A DNA stretch of 64,000 nt, taken from the NCBI GenBank assembly GCA_045533195.1, contig JAZSHI010000055.1, positions 1 to 64,000 on the forward strand. The letters run 5' to 3'. Numbering within the stretch: position 1 is the stretch's first letter; every line of letters starts with the position of its first letter. The position numbers and the translations under genes were made by a program. Shown one piece after another: positions 41,201 through 50,431 of this stretch. This DNA is from SIG607 sp045533195 (GTDB lineage: Bacteria > Bacillota > Clostridia > Oscillospirales > Acutalibacteraceae). The notes below the pieces were generated by a model, which was given only the letters and a program-made list of their open reading frames with translations, made no database searches and had not been told where the DNA came from.

Positions 41201-43459
41201 ATGGCTAGTAAACCGAATAAAACGATGCTCCAAAGAATGTTTGCCGTCCTCCTTTGCGTAATCATAATTACTGTGGGAGTATCGGGTTTCAGACTTTCGT
41301 ACATTATGGTGGTTAAGGGCGAAAAGTATCAGGGCCTTGCATCCGAACAACAGCTTTACGATAGTCTTATAACCGCTCCCAGAGGAAATATATACGATAA
41401 AAATATGAACGTACTTGCTACAAGTACTACGGCATGGACGGTATATATAACCCCTAACGGAATTAATAAATTAAGTGATGCAGCCCGTAAGGAGCAGGTG
41501 AGAAATCTTATTGCCGACGGACTTTCTTCAATCCTTTCGGCAGACAGAAATGAAATTTATGAAGATACGGGCAAAAAATCCTACTATGTAACCGTTGAAA
41601 AAAAGGTAGATAAAGCTACCGCCGACAAGGTAAGAGAATTTATAACCGCCAATAAGGATTTTGAACTGACCAAGTACATTGGTCTTGACGAAACCACAAT
41701 GCGTTACTACCCCAATAATAGTCTTGCTTCGGTTGTTCTGGGCTTTGTTGGGGATGATGAACAGGGACTTGCAGGTATCGAGAGCTATTATGATACTTTT
41801 CTTACAGGTGAACCGGGCAGAGTGGTTGCCGCAAAAACCGCATACGGTGTTGATATGCCCTTTACTTACGAAATGGTAGAGGAAGCAAAACAGGGTAATT
41901 CCCTTGTGCTGTCTATTGATAATTACATTCAGTATGTTGCTGAAAAACAGCTTAAACAAGCGGTTGAAGACAATAAGTGTAACGAACGCGGTGTTGCGGT
42001 AGTTATGAACGTGAATACAGGCGCTATACTTGCTATGGCAGTTACGGGGGATTTTGATCCCAATAAACCCTTCACTCTCTCAAAAAGCGATATGCTTACA
42101 GTTGATTCGCTTACAGGGGATGAAAGAACCGCAAAGCTTGGCGAACTCAGAAATCGCCAATGGCGTAATAAAGCTGTATCCGATGCTTATGAGCCGGGTT
42201 CTGTTTTTAAGATATTTACTGCCGCCGCCGCTTTAGAGGAAAACGTGGTTTCGCCAAATTCTTCCTTCTCTTGCGTAGGTCATACTCAGGTTGCAGGTCA
42301 GCCATATGACTGTCATAAAACAACGGGACACGGAGTTCAGAATCTTTATACAGCTATGAGTAATTCTTGTAACCCTGCCTTTATTACTATCGGTCAGGCT
42401 TTGGGTACAAAAACCTTCTCAAAGTATTTTGAAGCCTTTGGTTTTACAACAAAAACAGGGGTGGATATCCCCGGTGAGACGGGTTCTATATATTATTCCG
42501 AAGCAAATATGGGCCCCGTTGAACTTGCTTCTGCCTCCTTTGGTCAGACCTTTAAAATAACACCTATGCAGATGCTTGCTGCAACTTCAGCGGCTGTTAA
42601 CGGCGGATATCTCGTAAAACCGCACGTTGTTGAAAAGATAGTTGATAAAGAGGGAAACGTTGTTGAATCGGCATCTAACGATTATAAGAGACAGGTAGTA
42701 TCTGCCGAAACATCCGCAAAGCTCAGAGAAGCTATGGAAGTGGTTGTTAACGGCGGCGCCAAAAATGCTTATGTTGCAGGTTACAGAACGGGCGGTAAAA
42801 CCGGTACAAGTGAAAAAATTGACCGAATGAACGAAACAAATCAAAGAGGTCTTTATGTTGCATCTTACGTAGGTGTTGCTCCTATTGAGAATCCCGAAAT
42901 TGCAGTGCTTGTTTTACTTGATGAACCTACCGCAGGCAGTATATACGGCGGTACGATTTCTGCGCCTGTGGCAAGTGCGATTATGAGCGAGATACTTCCT
43001 TATATGGGCTATGAGCCACACTACAGTCAGGAAGAGCTTTCTAAACGCGCTATTCCCGTTCCTGACGTTACGGGACTTAGTGTGAGTGAAGCAAAGAATA
43101 AAATTACCAATGCAGACCTTATTTACAAGGTTGTAGGAGACGGCGATAAGGTTATTTCTCAGTTGCCGACTTCAACCGATACTCTTTATTCGGGTGGACT
43201 TGTAATAATATATACCGATGAAGAAGCTATGGAAGAAGAAATGGTAACCGTACCTGATTTTAACGGTATGACGGTAAGTCAGGTTAACGAGGCCGCCGCA
43301 AACAGCGGAGTTAACGTTAAATTCGCAGGTAATACTCTGGAAAATGCAAATACTTACGCATACAGCCAAAGTGTTAAAGCGGATACAAAGGTTAAACGAG
43401 GAACAAGTATTACGGTTTATTTCCGCGACGGTGAGGTTACGGATTTTATACCGGAATAA
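41201..43459 (+). CDS. Division penicillin-binding protein (class B transpeptidase) with PASTA domains
   Basis: 752-residue class B PBP of the FtsI/PBP2B/SpoVD group. One N-terminal membrane anchor (about 17-40) is followed by the dimerisation domain starting APRGNIYDKN. The transpeptidase has SVFK active-site Ser (YEPGSVFKIFTAA, about 332), SNSCN and KTGT (GGKTGTSEK, about 531). Two C-terminal PASTA domains (from about 617: PVPDVTGLSVSEAKNKI and VPDFNGMTVSQVNEAA) bind peptidoglycan or muropeptides. ATG 41201 is 5 bases after GAGGA. The open frame extends 29 codons further upstream but covers the hairpins, so it is unlikely. The PASTA repeats favour PBP2B/SpoVD-like over plain FtsI. Confidence 0.93.
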   Translation: MASKPNKTMLQRMFAVLLCVIIITVGVSGFRLSYIMVVKGEKYQGLASEQQLYDSLITAPRGNIYDKNMNVLATSTTAWTVYITPNGINKLSDAARKEQVRNLIADGLSSILSADRNEIYEDTGKKSYYVTVEKKVDKATADKVREFITANKDFELTKYIGLDETTMRYYPNNSLASVVLGFVGDDEQGLAGIESYYDTFLTGEPGRVVAAKTAYGVDMPFTYEMVEEAKQGNSLVLSIDNYIQYVAEKQLKQAVEDNKCNERGVAVVMNVNTGAILAMAVTGDFDPNKPFTLSKSDMLTVDSLTGDERTAKLGELRNRQWRNKAVSDAYEPGSVFKIFTAAAALEENVVSPNSSFSCVGHTQVAGQPYDCHKTTGHGVQNLYTAMSNSCNPAFITIGQALGTKTFSKYFEAFGFTTKTGVDIPGETGSIYYSEANMGPVELASASFGQTFKITPMQMLAATSAAVNGGYLVKPHVVEKIVDKEGNVVESASNDYKRQVVSAETSAKLREAMEVVVNGGAKNAYVAGYRTGGKTGTSEKIDRMNETNQRGLYVASYVGVAPIENPEIAVLVLLDEPTAGSIYGGTISAPVASAIMSEILPYMGYEPHYSQEELSKRAIPVPDVTGLSVSEAKNKITNADLIYKVVGDGDKVISQLPTSTDTLYSGGLVIIYTDEEAMEEEMVTVPDFNGMTVSQVNEAAANSGVNVKFAGNTLENANTYAYSQSVKADTKVKRGTSITVYFRDGEVTDFIPE

Positions 43460-43474
43460 AATGGGGTAATTAAA

Positions 43475-44902
43475 ATGTTACTTAAGGATTTACTTGATAT
43501 AAAGGGCGATTTTGCCGATACCGAGATTAAAGGCGTTACTTCGGATTCAAGACAGGTAAAGGAAGGCTTTGCTTATATCTGTATAGTCGGCGCAGTTAAT
43601 GACGGACACAGTTTTGCTCTTTCTGCAAAGGAAAAGGGCGCTGCAGTAATAATTGCCGAAAGAGATACAGGCAGCGGCATAGACGTTATAGTTGAGGATA
43701 CCCACGCCGCCTATGCTAAAATGTCGGCTAATTGGTTTAATAATCCCGCAAAAGAATTAAGGCTAATAGGAGTTACTGGAACAAACGGTAAAACCTCTGT
43801 TACATATATGCTTAAAAATATTCTTGAGGCAAACGGAGAAAAAGTAGGCCTTATCGGTACCATTCAAAATATGATAGGCGACGAAATTATTCCCACAGAG
43901 CGCACAACACCCAGCTGTTATGAGCTTAACGCTTTATTCAGACTTATGGTGGATAAGGGTTGTACCGCTGCTGTTATGGAGGTTTCCTCTCACGCTCTTG
44001 ATCAGAAAAGAGTTTACGGAATTGATTTTGAGGTGGGCATTTTCACAAATCTTACACAGGACCATCTTGATTATCACATCACAATGGAAAACTATCTTGA
44101 AGCCAAGAAAAAACTCTTTTATATGTGTAAAACCGCTGTTGTTAATGCAGATGATTTGTGGTGTGAAAAGCTCATAGATTCCCTTGAATGTAAAGTGGTT
44201 AAGGTGTCGGCGCAGAAGGATGCCGATTTTACCGCTAAAAATATAAACTTTTGTGCAGACGGAGTAAATTTCCTGCTTGAAGGCAGAGAGAGTATGGAGC
44301 TTTCTATGAGCACAGGCGGTAAATTTACCGTTTATAATACGATGTCGGCAGCGGTAAGCGCTTTGGAGTTTAAAGTTTCTCCCGAAATAGTAAAATCCGC
44401 GCTAAATTCGGGGGATGGAATAAAGGGAAGAGCAGAGGTTGTTAAAAATCCCTTTGATTTTACGGTAATAATAGATTACGCGCATACTCCCGACGGACTT
44501 GAAAATATTTTAAATACCTTTAGTGAACTGAAAAAGGGCAGACTTATAACCCTTTTTGGTTGCGGCGGTGACCGAGATAAAACCAAACGTTCTATAATGG
44601 GCGAAATAGCCGCAGAGAAATCTGATTATGTAATAGTAACAAGCGATAATCCCAGAAGCGAAGAGCCTTTAAGTATAATTGAAGACATACTTGTAGGCGT
44701 AAATAAGCACAACACCGAATATACGGTTATCGAAAACAGAATTGAGGCAATTAAATTTGCTGTTAAAAATGCAAGAAAAGATGATATAATAATTCTTGCA
44801 GGTAAAGGTCACGAAACCTATCAGATTTTAAAAGACAAAACCATTCACCTTGATGAGCGTGAAGTGGTGAGCGAAGCTTTAAAGGAAAGACAGGATGTGT
44901 AA
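43475..44902 (+). CDS. murE: UDP-MurNAc-tripeptide synthetase MurE, meso-DAP signature
   Basis: ATP-dependent ligase that adds the third residue to UDP-MurNAc-L-Ala-D-Glu. The 475-residue protein has GVTGTNGKTSVTYML (ATP loop, about 104-118), TTPSCYEL, MEVSSHALDQKR, the carbamylated-Lys region, IIDYAHTPDGLE and FGCGGDRDKTKR. The substrate motif DNPRSEEP contains DNPR, the signature for meso-diaminopimelate rather than lysine, so the wall should be DAP type. GGGG lies upstream of ATG 43475. murF, normally next, is missing; mraY follows after 3 bp. Confidence 0.95.
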   Translation: MLLKDLLDIKGDFADTEIKGVTSDSRQVKEGFAYICIVGAVNDGHSFALSAKEKGAAVIIAERDTGSGIDVIVEDTHAAYAKMSANWFNNPAKELRLIGVTGTNGKTSVTYMLKNILEANGEKVGLIGTIQNMIGDEIIPTERTTPSCYELNALFRLMVDKGCTAAVMEVSSHALDQKRVYGIDFEVGIFTNLTQDHLDYHITMENYLEAKKKLFYMCKTAVVNADDLWCEKLIDSLECKVVKVSAQKDADFTAKNINFCADGVNFLLEGRESMELSMSTGGKFTVYNTMSAAVSALEFKVSPEIVKSALNSGDGIKGRAEVVKNPFDFTVIIDYAHTPDGLENILNTFSELKKGRLITLFGCGGDRDKTKRSIMGEIAAEKSDYVIVTSDNPRSEEPLSIIEDILVGVNKHNTEYTVIENRIEAIKFAVKNARKDDIIILAGKGHETYQILKDKTIHLDEREVVSEALKERQDV

Positions 44903-44905
44903 AAA

Positions 44906-45919
44906 ATGAAAGACATTACACCTATTATTACAGCGCTTTTATCTTTTGGAATTACGGCTATTCTCGGCTTTAAGGTTATTCCTTTTCTCCATAAGCTGAA
45001 ATTCGGTCAAACCATACTTGACATCGGTCCCTCTTGGCATAAAAATAAGCAGGGAACGCCCACTATGGGCGGTATTATGATGATGATAGCCGTTTTATCT
45101 TCAATAATTATAAGCATCATTTTTTCGGCTATAATAAAAGGAGAGTTTATTGCTGAGCTTTCGGATAATAAAAAACTTCCTATGTTTGTTTCAGGGGTAG
45201 TTCTTGCGTTTGCTATGGGCTTTATAGGCTTTTTAGACGATTATATAAAGGTTGTTAAAAAACGTAATTTAGGACTTACCGCAAAGCAAAAAACCTTTAT
45301 TCAGGGACTTGTTACTGCACTTTACCTTCTTTCCCTTGCTCTTTCGGGAATGAAAACCACATGGACACCCTTTGGCAGTATTGATATTACAAGCGGTTGG
45401 GGACTTATTTTCTGGCCTATAGCATTTTTCTTTGTTTACGGCTTTGTTAATGCTGTTAATCTTACCGACGGTCTTGACGGACTTGCTTCATCTGTTACTC
45501 TTGTGGCAGGCTGTGCCTTTATGCTAATAGCGGGAATTTCCTCGCTTATGGGCGTAAATGTTTACGCTTCTGCTTTAGCAGGTGCCTGTGGTGGCTTTTT
45601 GGTATGGAATATGCATCCTGCAAAGGTATTTATGGGGGATACAGGTTCAATGTTCTTGGGCGGTGCGGTAGTCGGTCTTGCTTTTGCTACCGAAAGACCG
45701 ATACTTCTTATTGCAATTGGCATTGTATATCTTCTTGAAGCTTTATCTGTAGTGTTGCAGGTGACCTGCTATAAGCTTACTAAAAAACGTATCTTTAAAA
45801 TGAGTCCTATTCACCATCATTTTGAAATGATTGGTTGGAGCGAAGAAAAGGTAGTATTTGTTTTCTCAGCAGTAGGATTTGTCGGAGCTGCTGTTGCAGT
45901 ACTTCCATTTATTTTATAA
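44906..45919 (+). CDS. mraY: Phospho-MurNAc-pentapeptide translocase MraY
   Basis: Integral membrane enzyme that makes lipid I from UDP-MurNAc-pentapeptide and undecaprenyl phosphate. 337 residues and about ten membrane spans. Family motifs: KQGTPTMGGIMM, FLDDYIKVVKKRNLGLTAKQK (Asp pair visible), NAVNLTDGLDGLASS, MGDTGSMFLGGAV and IHHHFEMIGWSE. It is directly downstream of murE and 24 bp before ftsW; murD is not between mraY and ftsW as it often is. Confidence 0.97.
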   Translation: MKDITPIITALLSFGITAILGFKVIPFLHKLKFGQTILDIGPSWHKNKQGTPTMGGIMMMIAVLSSIIISIIFSAIIKGEFIAELSDNKKLPMFVSGVVLAFAMGFIGFLDDYIKVVKKRNLGLTAKQKTFIQGLVTALYLLSLALSGMKTTWTPFGSIDITSGWGLIFWPIAFFFVYGFVNAVNLTDGLDGLASSVTLVAGCAFMLIAGISSLMGVNVYASALAGACGGFLVWNMHPAKVFMGDTGSMFLGGAVVGLAFATERPILLIAIGIVYLLEALSVVLQVTCYKLTKKRIFKMSPIHHHFEMIGWSEEKVVFVFSAVGFVGAAVAVLPFIL

Positions 45920-45943
45920 AATAATTTTGACGGAGTGAATATA

Positions 45944-47095
45944 ATGCGCGAAGGCCTGTATGCTAAGTTGCTTAAAAAAATGGGTATATACAGAGAAGGA
46001 AAGCTTGACTTCGGTTTTCTTTCTTTGGTTCTTATATTACTTTCAATAGGCCTTGTTATGCTTTTTTCGGCAAGCTATGCTTATAGCTACGCCCGTTTCT
46101 CAAACAGCTATCACTTTATTATAAGACAGGCAATATTTGCTGTCGTTGGCGTTGTGGTTATGTTCGCCCTTTCCCGTATTGATGTAAAAGTATATAGAAA
46201 ACTTGCAGTTCCTATTTATGTTGTTGCCATAATTTTGCTTGTACTGGTACTTGCTTTGCCTCCTATGAAGGAGGGAATGGATCATAAACGTTGGCTTGTT
46301 TTGGGACCTATAACCTTTCAGCCATCAGAAATTGCAAAATTTGCAATTATAACTCTTTTTTCCCACCTTATTGCAAAGTATCATAAGCTTATGTCTAACT
46401 TTAAGTTTGTTATTACTTTACTTTTTATTCTTGCTGTTGTCTGTGGTCTTGTGGTTGTAGAAACACATCTTTCTGCTACTGTTCTTATACTCTTTATAGG
46501 TGTTGTACTAATGATAGTGGGAGGACTGGCAATCAGATATATCCTAATGGGCGCTGGTGTTGCGGTAACGGCTGTTGTTTTATTTGTAGTTACAGGTGTT
46601 GTTGATTACGCATCAAGCCGTTTCACATATTGGCTTGACCCTTGGTCAGATGCGGCAGGTAAAGGCTATCAGACCATACAGTCGCTTTTGGCTATCGGCT
46701 CAGGCGGTTTACTTGGCAGAGGAATTGGACAGTCAAGACAGAAATATTCATGGCTTCCCGAACCTCACAATGACTTTATTTTTGCAATAGTCAGCGAGGA
46801 ACTCGGGCTTATAGGAGCTATGATAATAGTGGTGCTTTTCTGCCTTCTTATATGGCGCGGCTTTGTGGTTGCTATGCATTCTCCCGATAAATTTTCGTCT
46901 TTAATGGCTGTGGGGCTCTCTTTTCAGGTGGCTCTTCAGGCAGCTCTTAATATAATGGTTGTTACAAATACTATTCCCAATACAGGAATAAGTCTTCCGT
47001 TCTTTAGTTACGGTGGTACGGCGCTTATAATTTTACTTGCTGAAATGGGAATTGTACTGTCAATTTCGCGAAGCGCTAATTTAGAGAAGGTGTAG
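45944..47095 (+). CDS. ftsW: SEDS-family peptidoglycan glycosyltransferase FtsW
   Basis: 383-residue polytopic SEDS protein that polymerises lipid II at the septum together with a class B PBP. Motifs: GLVMLFSASYAYSY near the first span, FQPSEIAKFAIITL, the loop containing YQTIQSLLAIGSGGLLGRGIG-type sequence (SGGLLGRGIGQSRQK visible), PEPHNDFIFAIVSEELG with the catalytic Asp region, and SLPFFSYGGTALI. ATG 45944 with GACGGAG upstream is preferred over the GTG at 45935, which overlaps that site. The dcw location favours FtsW over RodA. Confidence 0.94.
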   Translation: MREGLYAKLLKKMGIYREGKLDFGFLSLVLILLSIGLVMLFSASYAYSYARFSNSYHFIIRQAIFAVVGVVVMFALSRIDVKVYRKLAVPIYVVAIILLVLVLALPPMKEGMDHKRWLVLGPITFQPSEIAKFAIITLFSHLIAKYHKLMSNFKFVITLLFILAVVCGLVVVETHLSATVLILFIGVVLMIVGGLAIRYILMGAGVAVTAVVLFVVTGVVDYASSRFTYWLDPWSDAAGKGYQTIQSLLAIGSGGLLGRGIGQSRQKYSWLPEPHNDFIFAIVSEELGLIGAMIIVVLFCLLIWRGFVVAMHSPDKFSSLMAVGLSFQVALQAALNIMVVTNTIPNTGISLPFFSYGGTALIILLAEMGIVLSISRSANLEKV

Positions 47096-47103
47096 GTGTA
47101 AAT

Positions 47104-48213
47104 ATGCATATTCTATTTGCAGGCGGTGGCACCGCAGGACACATAAATCCCGCACTTGCAGTTGCAGGATATATCAAGGAAAAACATCCTGATACAAAAA
47201 TCAGTTATATAGGAACCGCTAAAAAACTTGAAGCAAAGCTTGTTCCCGAAAAGAGATATGATTTTTACAGTATTGAGGTTTCAGGCTTTCAAAGAAGCCT
47301 TAGCCCTGTTAATATTGCAAAAAATGTTAAGGCTGCCGTATGTGCGGTTACTGCTTCAGTAAAAGCAAGAAAGCTCCTTAAAAAACTTAATCCCGACCTT
47401 GTTGTAGGCACAGGCGGATATGTAAGCGGACCGGTGCTGAGTCAGGCGGCAAAGCTTGGATTTAAAACTGCTATTCACGAGCAAAATGCCTATCCGGGTA
47501 TGACTAATAAAATGCTTTGCGGTGACGTTGACAGAGTTATGCTTGCAATGCCTGAAGCGGAAAAAAGATTTAAGCTTAATAAAAAACCAGATATAGTAGG
47601 TAACCCCGTAAGACCTGAGCTGACTAAAATAAGCAGGGAAGAAGCAAGAAAAAAGCTTGGTTTCGATAGCCGTCCAGTTATTCTTTCTTTCGGCGGCAGT
47701 CTTGGTGCCGAAAAGATAAACCGTTCTGTAGCAGAGCTTATAAAATATCACAATGAAAGCGGAAAATATTATCATATTCATGCTACCGGAAAGGTCGGCT
47801 ACGAGGATATGAAAAATCAGCTTAGTGATATTAAACTTAGTGAAAATATAGATTTGAGAGAATATATCAAGGATATGGATGTGTGTATGGCGGCGGCAGA
47901 TGTTGTTATTTGCAGAGCAGGTGCCATAACACTCAGCGAACTTACTGTTTGCAGAAAGCCTTCAATTCTTATCCCTTCTCCTTACGTTGCCGAAAACCAT
48001 CAGTTCCATAATGCTATGACACTTAAAAATGTGGGTGCGGCTGAGGTTATTGAAGAAAAAGAATTGACCGGTGAAAAACTTATATCTACGGTTGAAAATA
48101 TGCTTTCAGACAGTAATAAACTTGAAACTATGAGCAAAAATGCCAAAAAAATTGCTATAGATGATGCCAACGAACGTATTTATAAGGTTCTAATGGAACT
48201 GCTAAACTCTTAA
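47104..48213 (+). CDS. murG: Lipid II synthase MurG (UDP-GlcNAc transferase)
   Basis: Peripheral membrane glycosyltransferase (GT-B) that adds GlcNAc to lipid I. 369 residues with the glycine-rich loop FAGGGTAGHINPALA, VGTGGYVSGPVL, HEQNAYPGMTNK, the SFGGSLGAEKIN loop of the C-domain, CRAGAITLSEL and PYVAENHQFHNA. Standard length. It begins 8 bp after ftsW with an AGGTGT site and is followed by murA. Confidence 0.97.
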   Translation: MHILFAGGGTAGHINPALAVAGYIKEKHPDTKISYIGTAKKLEAKLVPEKRYDFYSIEVSGFQRSLSPVNIAKNVKAAVCAVTASVKARKLLKKLNPDLVVGTGGYVSGPVLSQAAKLGFKTAIHEQNAYPGMTNKMLCGDVDRVMLAMPEAEKRFKLNKKPDIVGNPVRPELTKISREEARKKLGFDSRPVILSFGGSLGAEKINRSVAELIKYHNESGKYYHIHATGKVGYEDMKNQLSDIKLSENIDLREYIKDMDVCMAAADVVICRAGAITLSELTVCRKPSILIPSPYVAENHQFHNAMTLKNVGAAEVIEEKELTGEKLISTVENMLSDSNKLETMSKNAKKIAIDDANERIYKVLMELLNS

Positions 48214-48278
48214 TAACCAAAAAAAGCAAACCGCATATTATGAAATATAATTGTATTTTATATATGCGGGGTGCTGAT

Positions 48279-49532
48279 ATGAATTCCTATAAAGTTATCG
48301 GTGGAAACAAATTAGAAGGCAGTGTGAAACTGCAGGGCGCAAAGAATAGTGCGTTGCCGATACTTGCCGCAACGCTGCTCATTAAAGGTAAAAGTGTTAT
48401 ACATAATTGTCCCGATTTAAGCGATGTTGATGCAGCTATAAAAATCCTTGTGAAATTAGGCTGTGTATGCGTAAGGGATGAAAATACAGTAATAGTTGAT
48501 TCTACTGATGCTGTGAATTTTGAAGTTGGAAAAGAACTCTCGGGTGAAATGCGTTCTTCAATTGTGTTTTTAGGCGCCATAACAGCGCGAATGGGGAAGG
48601 CGGTAATAAGCAGTCCCGGTGGATGTGAATTAGGACCTCGACCTATTGATATGCATCTTACAGCTCTTCGACAGATAGGGGTTATTATTACAGAAGAAAA
48701 CGGTGTTCTTAACTGTAATTGTCCTAACGGACTAATTGGCGGTGAAATATATCTTCGTTTTCCAAGCGTTGGAGCAACCGAGAATATTATGATAGCTTCC
48801 TGTCTTGCAAGAGGTACAACTGTTATTCACGGTGCGGCAAGTGAACCTGAAATAAGCGATTTAGCCGACTTCCTTAACAGAGCAGGGGCTCGTATAAGAG
48901 GTGCAGGTTCTGGTACCGTTATTATTGAAGGCGTATCAAGTCTTCACAGTGTGGAACATACTGTTATAAGTGATAGAATTGTAGCCGCTACCTTTCTTTC
49001 GGCGGCGGCAAATACAGGCGGTAATATTGAAATTATCGGTTGTCCGGCATATAATATGCATACCATTTTGGGCTTTTTTGATAAAATAGGCTGTAAAATA
49101 CGTGTTAAAGGTAATAGGGTATATATGAAATGCAGTGAGCCTTTAAAATGCTCGGGAGTGACAATAACCGACGTTTATCCTGCTTTTCCTACAGATGCAG
49201 GCCCACTTATTGTTGCAGTGTTTTCTAATTTGCCCGATAAAAACAGCCTGAGCGAAACTATTTTTGAAAACAGATTCAGATATGTGCCCCAGCTTAATAA
49301 GTTAGGCGCTGATATCCGTCTTCACGGTAAAACGGTTACTTCTAAAGGACGAAAAAAGCTTTGCGGAGAAACTGTTACCTGTACCGATTTGAGAGGCGGT
49401 GCGGCACTGGTGGTGGCAGCTCTTAATGCTGAAGGTCAAAGTATTATTAATGATATTTATCATATAGAACGAGGTTATCAATCATTTGCCGAAAATCTTA
49501 AGATTTTGGGCGCTGATATAGAGGAGCTTTGA
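48279..49532 (+). CDS. murA: UDP-N-acetylglucosamine 1-carboxyvinyltransferase MurA
   Basis: First committed step of peptidoglycan precursor synthesis (enolpyruvyl transfer to UDP-GlcNAc). 417 residues; motifs LQGAKNSALPILAA, the fosfomycin-sensitive active-site Cys in SPGGCELGPRPIDMHL, FPSVGATENIMIAS, YPAFPTDAG and DLRGGAALVVAAL. ATG 48279 lies 5 bases after GCGGGGTG and gives the normal N-terminus MNSYKVIGGNKL; the frame upstream (from 48240) is not family-like. An inverted repeat (48231-48238 with 48262-48269) may fold over this ribosome binding site. Confidence 0.96.
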   Translation: MNSYKVIGGNKLEGSVKLQGAKNSALPILAATLLIKGKSVIHNCPDLSDVDAAIKILVKLGCVCVRDENTVIVDSTDAVNFEVGKELSGEMRSSIVFLGAITARMGKAVISSPGGCELGPRPIDMHLTALRQIGVIITEENGVLNCNCPNGLIGGEIYLRFPSVGATENIMIASCLARGTTVIHGAASEPEISDLADFLNRAGARIRGAGSGTVIIEGVSSLHSVEHTVISDRIVAATFLSAAANTGGNIEIIGCPAYNMHTILGFFDKIGCKIRVKGNRVYMKCSEPLKCSGVTITDVYPAFPTDAGPLIVAVFSNLPDKNSLSETIFENRFRYVPQLNKLGADIRLHGKTVTSKGRKKLCGETVTCTDLRGGAALVVAALNAEGQSIINDIYHIERGYQSFAENLKILGADIEEL

Positions 49533-49534
49533 AA

Positions 49535-50311
49535 TTGAAGGACGTTAAAAATAATCAAAAAAGAAAAGTTAATAAGAGAAAAAAGAAAAAGAGGGCAGCC
49601 CTCGTATTATTTATGCTTTTTGCCGTTGCTTTATTTGTCGGACTTTCTTTAACTGTGTTTTTTCCTGTGAAAAGTATTAAAGCGACGGGCAGTAATTTTT
49701 ATGAAGGTAAAGATATAGTGAAGCTGTGCGGTATCGACCTTGGCGAAAATATCTTCAGGATAAATAAAAAGAATGTACTTTTAAAGATTCAAAAGGATTT
49801 GCCGTTTGTGGACGATATAGCCATTGAAAAAAATCTTGACGGCAATATCGTAATAAAGGTTAAAGATGCCAAAGAAGTGTTTGTTTACACAAGCGGCGAA
49901 AAATATTATTCCACCGATAAGACGGGCAGAGTACTTAAAGTGTATGATGATTTGCCTGAAAACATTTTATATATTGTTGGTGAGACAAATTTAAGTGACG
50001 ATGGCTCTTATGTAGTGATTGAGGATGCGAAAAAGCAGGAAGTTATAAATACCGTTTCGGCTAAAATAGAAGGTTTTGTTTTAACGGCTAATGAACTGGA
50101 TATATCAAATACATATGAGATAAAAATGCTTTTTGATAACAGATTGAAGGTTAATTTCGGAGATATTTCGTATTTTGAGGAAAAGTTGGCTCATTTTCTT
50201 AAGATGTGCGAAAATGAAAATCTCAGTACAGTTTCGGGAACTGTTAATCTAAGTCAATATACTCCCGAAAATCCTTTGGCGTTTTTTGTCAAAGACGAAA
50301 AAAATGACTAA
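49535..50311 (+). CDS. ftsQ: FtsQ/DivIB-type cell division protein
   Basis: 258-residue bitopic protein. A strongly basic N-terminus (KKKKRAAL) is followed by one membrane span (LVLFMLFAVALFVGLSLTVFF, split here as two short stretches, about 22-45), a POTRA domain (VKSIKATGSNFYEGKDIV, LPFVDDIAIEKNLDGNIVIKV with the family's LPFV turn) and a beta domain (YYSTDKTGRVLKVYDDLPENI). TTG 49535 is 8 bases after GAGGAG; TTG 49529 is too close. The murA stop overlaps this region. It would link FtsL/DivIC and the septal synthase at the division site. Confidence 0.88.
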   Translation: MKDVKNNQKRKVNKRKKKKRAALVLFMLFAVALFVGLSLTVFFPVKSIKATGSNFYEGKDIVKLCGIDLGENIFRINKKNVLLKIQKDLPFVDDIAIEKNLDGNIVIKVKDAKEVFVYTSGEKYYSTDKTGRVLKVYDDLPENILYIVGETNLSDDGSYVVIEDAKKQEVINTVSAKIEGFVLTANELDISNTYEIKMLFDNRLKVNFGDISYFEEKLAHFLKMCENENLSTVSGTVNLSQYTPENPLAFFVKDEKND

Positions 50312-50348
50312 ATATATAAAATATTTTACAAAAATATAAATAAATGTA

Positions 50349-50377
50349 TTGAAATTTAAAAATAACTGTGTTATTAT
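50349..50377 (+). promoter_or_regulatory. Probable internal promoter for ftsZ
   Basis: TTGAAA (50349-50354), 17-bp spacer, TATTAT (50372-50377), in the 120-bp gap before ftsZ. This would give ftsZ expression beyond read-through from the cluster. Confidence 0.65.
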
Positions 50378-50431
50378 TAAATTGTGTTTAAATGGCTCAT
50401 TATAAGAAATTAAAAATTGGAGGAATTCGTA

